Positions 6,660 to 9,154 of a DNA stretch of 9,154 nt are shown here, in pieces. The position numbers and the translations under genes were made by a program. A model generated the notes under the pieces. It had not been told where the DNA came from and searched no databases. It was given only the letters and a program-made list of their open reading frames with translations. Numbering within the stretch: the stretch's first letter is position 1; the number at the start of each line of letters is the position of its first letter. The stretch comes from Thermoguttaceae bacterium (lineage in GTDB: Bacteria > Planctomycetota > Planctomycetia > Pirellulales > Thermoguttaceae), in NCBI GenBank assembly GCA_017454585.1, contig JAFTCU010000137.1, positions 1 through 9,154 on the forward strand. The letters are read 5' to 3'.

Positions 6660-8924
6660 ATGCGCACTTTCCTCTCCCTTCTTCCTTTTTTGTTTCTGTG
6701 TCTTGGCGCGTCGGTTCCGTGTGTGAATCCCGAGCATCCAAAGCGTCTGCCCGTGACGTTCGACGGCCAGTTGATGCCCCGCGAGCTGGGCTGCTGGTTC
6801 CCGCGGGCGTGGGAGGCCACCGAGCCGGACGGGTTCAAAGCGTTCCTCGACGCCGTGGGTGAGCGGACCGCTTACGACCAGCTGGCGGTTTCTTCCCGTC
6901 TGACCCAGCACGAGTCCATCTCGCCGGAGGCCCTGCGTTTTCAGGCCGATGCCGCCAAATACGGCGCGGAAAAGTACGGGATCACGATCCTGCCCGACGC
7001 CGAAATTCGTCTCTCCCGCAAAGCCTTCCACGCCGCCCACCCGGATAAAAGCCTCTGGCGGATCCGGTTCGTCGAGCTGGAACAGAAGGCCGGCGAGAAC
7101 GCGTCGATCATCCTGAACGAGACGGACCTTTCCGACCACTACACGCACAATTACAAGTACGAGGTTCTGGGTGTTCGGCCCGTCAAAGTCTGGAGTTTTA
7201 CCAAAACCACCAACGGGCTGGTCGATCCGGCAAGCCTGCGCGACGTGACGGCCGAAGCGGAATTCCTGACCGAGGAAAACCCGCGCTGGTGCCAGTTCAG
7301 TTTCAAACCGGAAAGCGCGAAGGAGGACCGTTTCCTCTGTGTCGCGGCAGCGTTTGAGTATTTGTACCCGGACGTTTACTCGCAGGAAGCGCTCGACTTC
7401 GAGGCGAAGATCTTCCACGCGCACGGCGGGATGATGGCCGGTGGTCTCGTGAAGGATGAGTGGGGGTTCCTCCCGTGCCACGATGCAGTGCCGCTGAAGG
7501 ACCATTTCTGGTTTTCCGGCTCGATGGCCGAAGCGTATAAAGCGCTGACGAGCCGGGATTTGACGGACGATCTTTTCCTCATGCACCTGGCCCAGGCCGG
7601 TCGCGACGCCGAGCGGATCCGGGCGATCGACGCGTTTCAGCAGATAAATTTCCGCCAGCTACTCAAGTTCGAGCGGCAGGTTTACGAAATCTCGAAGGAA
7701 AACTACGGCCCGAACGCCATGGTCGCAACGCACCCGACGTGGCACAGCTACCCGAACGTTCAGGAGTTCCGCAAGAATTCGCTCTTCTGGTGGCGCCACC
7801 CACGTGATTTCGCCCAGACCGATGAGGCGGCGCCGTACCCGTGCCGGACCGGGATGAGCAAGCGCGAGGGGCGCGTCTGGTTCAACGAGTTTTACGCCGA
7901 CACGATCCCGCCCTACATTCGCGAGGAATGGAGCTGCACGGCTGGGGGCGGTCGGCAGAACATTCACCCGTTCTGCTGCACGCCGAATAATCCCCTCCGC
8001 ACGGACGAAAACTTCGGCCATTTGCTGATCCTGGACGCCGGTCTGGACGCCGCCCGTGCGAAGACCCGGCTTTTGAACTTCAAGTGCGCCGCTCCGCTTT
8101 TCTGCCCCGTCGCCGTCGTGTTCGGCCATTGGGCGTGCATGAACTGGGCGCGGCCCGAGTACGGAAACCTCACCGAAGCGCTGGAAGTCTGCGACTTCTT
8201 CGCCGAGCGCGGTTTTCCCGCCGACCTGATCCCCAGCTCCGAAATCAATGAAAAGACCATGACCGGCGCCGATTGCTGGACGCTCAACGAACGCGGTTTC
8301 CTCCAGTACGGCGCGCAGGAGTACCGGCTGGTCGTTTTCTATGCCGAAACGGACTCGGACCGTGCGGACTTCGCGAAACTCGAGGCGCTGAACCAGGGCG
8401 GCAAGACGCGGATCGTCCACGTGCCGGGGCACATCACGAACGAGGAAATCGCCCGGACGTTTGAAACGACGGAACTCCCGGTCGGGACGCAGACCCCGTG
8501 GGACGCTTTCGGGACGTGGTGCGGAAAGCATTCCCGCCCGCCGTTTGAGTGTTTCAGCCGCCGCCTGGACGGGAGCCTCGTCTGGACGAACGCCTCGGAG
8601 GAAAACCCGGCCGGAAAGCCGATCGTTCTGAAGGGAGTAACGGTTCCCTCGAACGACCTGACGCGGAATTTCACGATCTCCGCCGAGGCGAACGGCGTGC
8701 TGGCCTGCCGCTTTGACTCGAATGGCTCGCTGGAAATGCTGACCGCTGCCGGGTTGAAATCTTTCCAGACGCAGGGCTTCGAGTTAAGCCTTGAGCAACC
8801 GGCCGATGTGATCCTCTGGAAAGACGCCGCCGGCTCGTGGCAGGGCATTTACCAGGCGGAAGAAAACGATTTGCCGGAAGACCTTGCGAAACTCCCTGTC
8901 AGTTGGAAGTTTCTCCAAAGGTAA
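6660..8924 (+). CDS. Large secreted glycoside-hydrolase-like protein, family not identified
   Basis: This 754-residue protein begins with a signal peptide (MRTF, hydrophobic core to about residue 17). The Cys at 21 follows Pro, so a lipobox is unlikely. Residues about 25-470 look like a TIM-barrel hydrolase: LPDAEIRLSR (111-120), KDEWGF (265-270), HFWFSGSMAEAY (282-293) and WFNEFYAD (407-414) are typical active-site strand ends. D266/E267 and E410 are plausible catalytic acids. Residues about 475-600 resemble the Rossmann-like GATase1 or trimerisation domain after the barrel in GH42-type enzymes (YRLVVFYAET, LEALNQGG). A beta-rich tail ends the protein. Eighteen cysteines is a high count for an exported protein. 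The ATG at 6660 is the only upstream candidate, because a stop at 6618 closes the frame and no other ATG lies between. No Shine-Dalgarno sequence precedes it. Substrate is unknown. The gene is G/C-rich like ileS and is flanked by repeats on both sides. Confidence 0.85.
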   Translation: MRTFLSLLPFLFLCLGASVPCVNPEHPKRLPVTFDGQLMPRELGCWFPRAWEATEPDGFKAFLDAVGERTAYDQLAVSSRLTQHESISPEALRFQADAAKYGAEKYGITILPDAEIRLSRKAFHAAHPDKSLWRIRFVELEQKAGENASIILNETDLSDHYTHNYKYEVLGVRPVKVWSFTKTTNGLVDPASLRDVTAEAEFLTEENPRWCQFSFKPESAKEDRFLCVAAAFEYLYPDVYSQEALDFEAKIFHAHGGMMAGGLVKDEWGFLPCHDAVPLKDHFWFSGSMAEAYKALTSRDLTDDLFLMHLAQAGRDAERIRAIDAFQQINFRQLLKFERQVYEISKENYGPNAMVATHPTWHSYPNVQEFRKNSLFWWRHPRDFAQTDEAAPYPCRTGMSKREGRVWFNEFYADTIPPYIREEWSCTAGGGRQNIHPFCCTPNNPLRTDENFGHLLILDAGLDAARAKTRLLNFKCAAPLFCPVAVVFGHWACMNWARPEYGNLTEALEVCDFFAERGFPADLIPSSEINEKTMTGADCWTLNERGFLQYGAQEYRLVVFYAETDSDRADFAKLEALNQGGKTRIVHVPGHITNEEIARTFETTELPVGTQTPWDAFGTWCGKHSRPPFECFSRRLDGSLVWTNASEENPAGKPIVLKGVTVPSNDLTRNFTISAEANGVLACRFDSNGSLEMLTAAGLKSFQTQGFELSLEQPADVILWKDAAGSWQGIYQAEENDLPEDLAKLPVSWKFLQR

Positions 8925-8936
8925 TGCGGAACGACA

Positions 8937-9035
8937 TTTTACGGGGACGACGCTTCCAGCGTCGTCTTTTAATTATGAATTAAGAATTTAGAATTATGAA
9001 TTAGAGATGACGCTGGAAGCGTCGTCCCCGTAAAA
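8937..9035. repeat. 30-bp inverted repeat whose arms are themselves hairpins
   Basis: Arms 8937-8966 and 9006-9035 are inverted repeats with one difference in 30 bases, which is a G-U pair in RNA. Each arm also folds alone: GACGACGCT and AGCGTCGTC pair over 9 bp around a TCC loop (8946-8966), and the second arm does the same with one wobble. The DNA or RNA can thus form one long stem or two short hairpins. An ACGGGG foot precedes the first hairpin, and its complement CCCCGT follows the second. The 39-nt loop is TTTT plus five heptads. It begins 12 bases after the stop of the 754-aa gene and has the layout of an inverted REP pair. No target-site duplication was seen. Confidence 0.8.
8971..9005 (+). 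repeat. Five tandem AT-rich heptads inside the inverted repeat loop
   Basis: The sequence divides exactly into AATTATG, AATTAAG, AATTTAG, AATTATG and AATTAGA, with no gap, and the next base begins the right arm of the inverted repeat. With the tract at 6616-6656 the shared pattern is roughly AAT-T/G-A-N-G. The exact fit between heptads and the repeat arm suggests they belong to one element. Confidence 0.75.
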
Positions 9036-9067
9036 AAAGCCTTGAAGAAGTATTTCCTCAAGGCTTT
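9032..9067 (-). terminator. Intrinsic terminator for a minus-strand transcript from beyond the right edge
   Basis: GCCTTGAAGAA (9039-9049) and TTCCTCAAGGC (9054-9064) pair over 11 positions with one A-C mismatch and a GTAT loop. On the minus strand the stem is followed by seven T's (complement of 9032-9038), the classic intrinsic terminator form. On the plus strand only TTT follows. It therefore most likely ends a minus-strand gene located past 9070. The remaining bases to 9154 contain short open stretches on the minus strand but no recognisable protein. Confidence 0.7.
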
Positions 9068-9154
9068 CATTATACAAAAGATGAATTTTTCAATCCGCCT
9101 CAACAAGGGGCCTCCATACTTCTGTTTCTTCTCACCTCTCGGTCAGAAGTCCTA

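Noticed and set aside
6645..8531. Long minus-strand open frames (6645-7586 and 7659-8531) opposite the 754-aa gene
   Set aside because: They mirror a GC-rich plus-strand gene, encode Arg/Val/Gly-rich sequence without recognisable domains, and have no signal peptide or RBS. They are antisense shadows.
8971..9005. CRISPR-like array
   Set aside because: The repeat unit is only 7 bp with no spacers, and no cas gene is present.
9100..9154. Minus-strand 17-codon open stretch ending at the stop at 9102, as the tail of a partial protein
   Set aside because: It is too short to test. Its Arg-rich translation matches nothing I recognise, and another frame is open equally far.

Overview
The window looks like a chromosomal segment of a Planctomycetota-like bacterium, possibly host-associated. 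This is inference from family resemblance: an isoleucyl-tRNA synthetase (IleRS) of the second, eukaryote-like bacterial type, a large exported protein whose opening resembles planctomycetal DUF3352-like proteins, an NfeD/SPFH membrane pair, and a large secreted glycoside-hydrolase-like protein. No mobile-element gene, CRISPR array, tRNA or rRNA is visible.

Layout. Positions 3-2489 (+) hold the 3' three quarters of ileS, cut by the window edge just inside the editing-domain motif. A 27-bp inverted repeat (2495-2575) separates it from a convergent gene at 2609-4546 (-), which encodes an exported 645-aa protein of unknown function. Positions 4547-4990 are an AT-rich divergent control region. On the minus side it holds a potentially structured leader with competing pairings, a 12-bp hairpin and a 9-bp operator-like inverted repeat. 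On the plus side it holds a well-formed sigma70-type promoter (4926-4954). That promoter should drive a two-gene membrane operon: a short NfeD protein (4991-5452) and a QmcA-like SPFH/Band 7 protein (5509-6441).

After the operon come two inverted REP-like units (6459-6598) and a tandem heptanucleotide tract (6616-6656). These lead directly into a 754-aa secreted protein (6660-8924, +). It is followed by a 30-bp near-perfect inverted repeat (8937-9035) whose loop is almost entirely five more heptads of the same family. A terminator reading on the minus strand (9032-9067) implies a minus-strand transcript from beyond the right edge.

Functionally the genes are mostly unrelated: translation, an exported protein of unknown role, membrane microdomain organisation, and probable carbohydrate breakdown. 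Only the NfeD/SPFH pair is a clear functional unit. The most unusual material is non-coding: three different inverted-repeat elements at gene ends, heptad tracts on both sides of the 754-aa gene, and the leader of the 645-aa gene.
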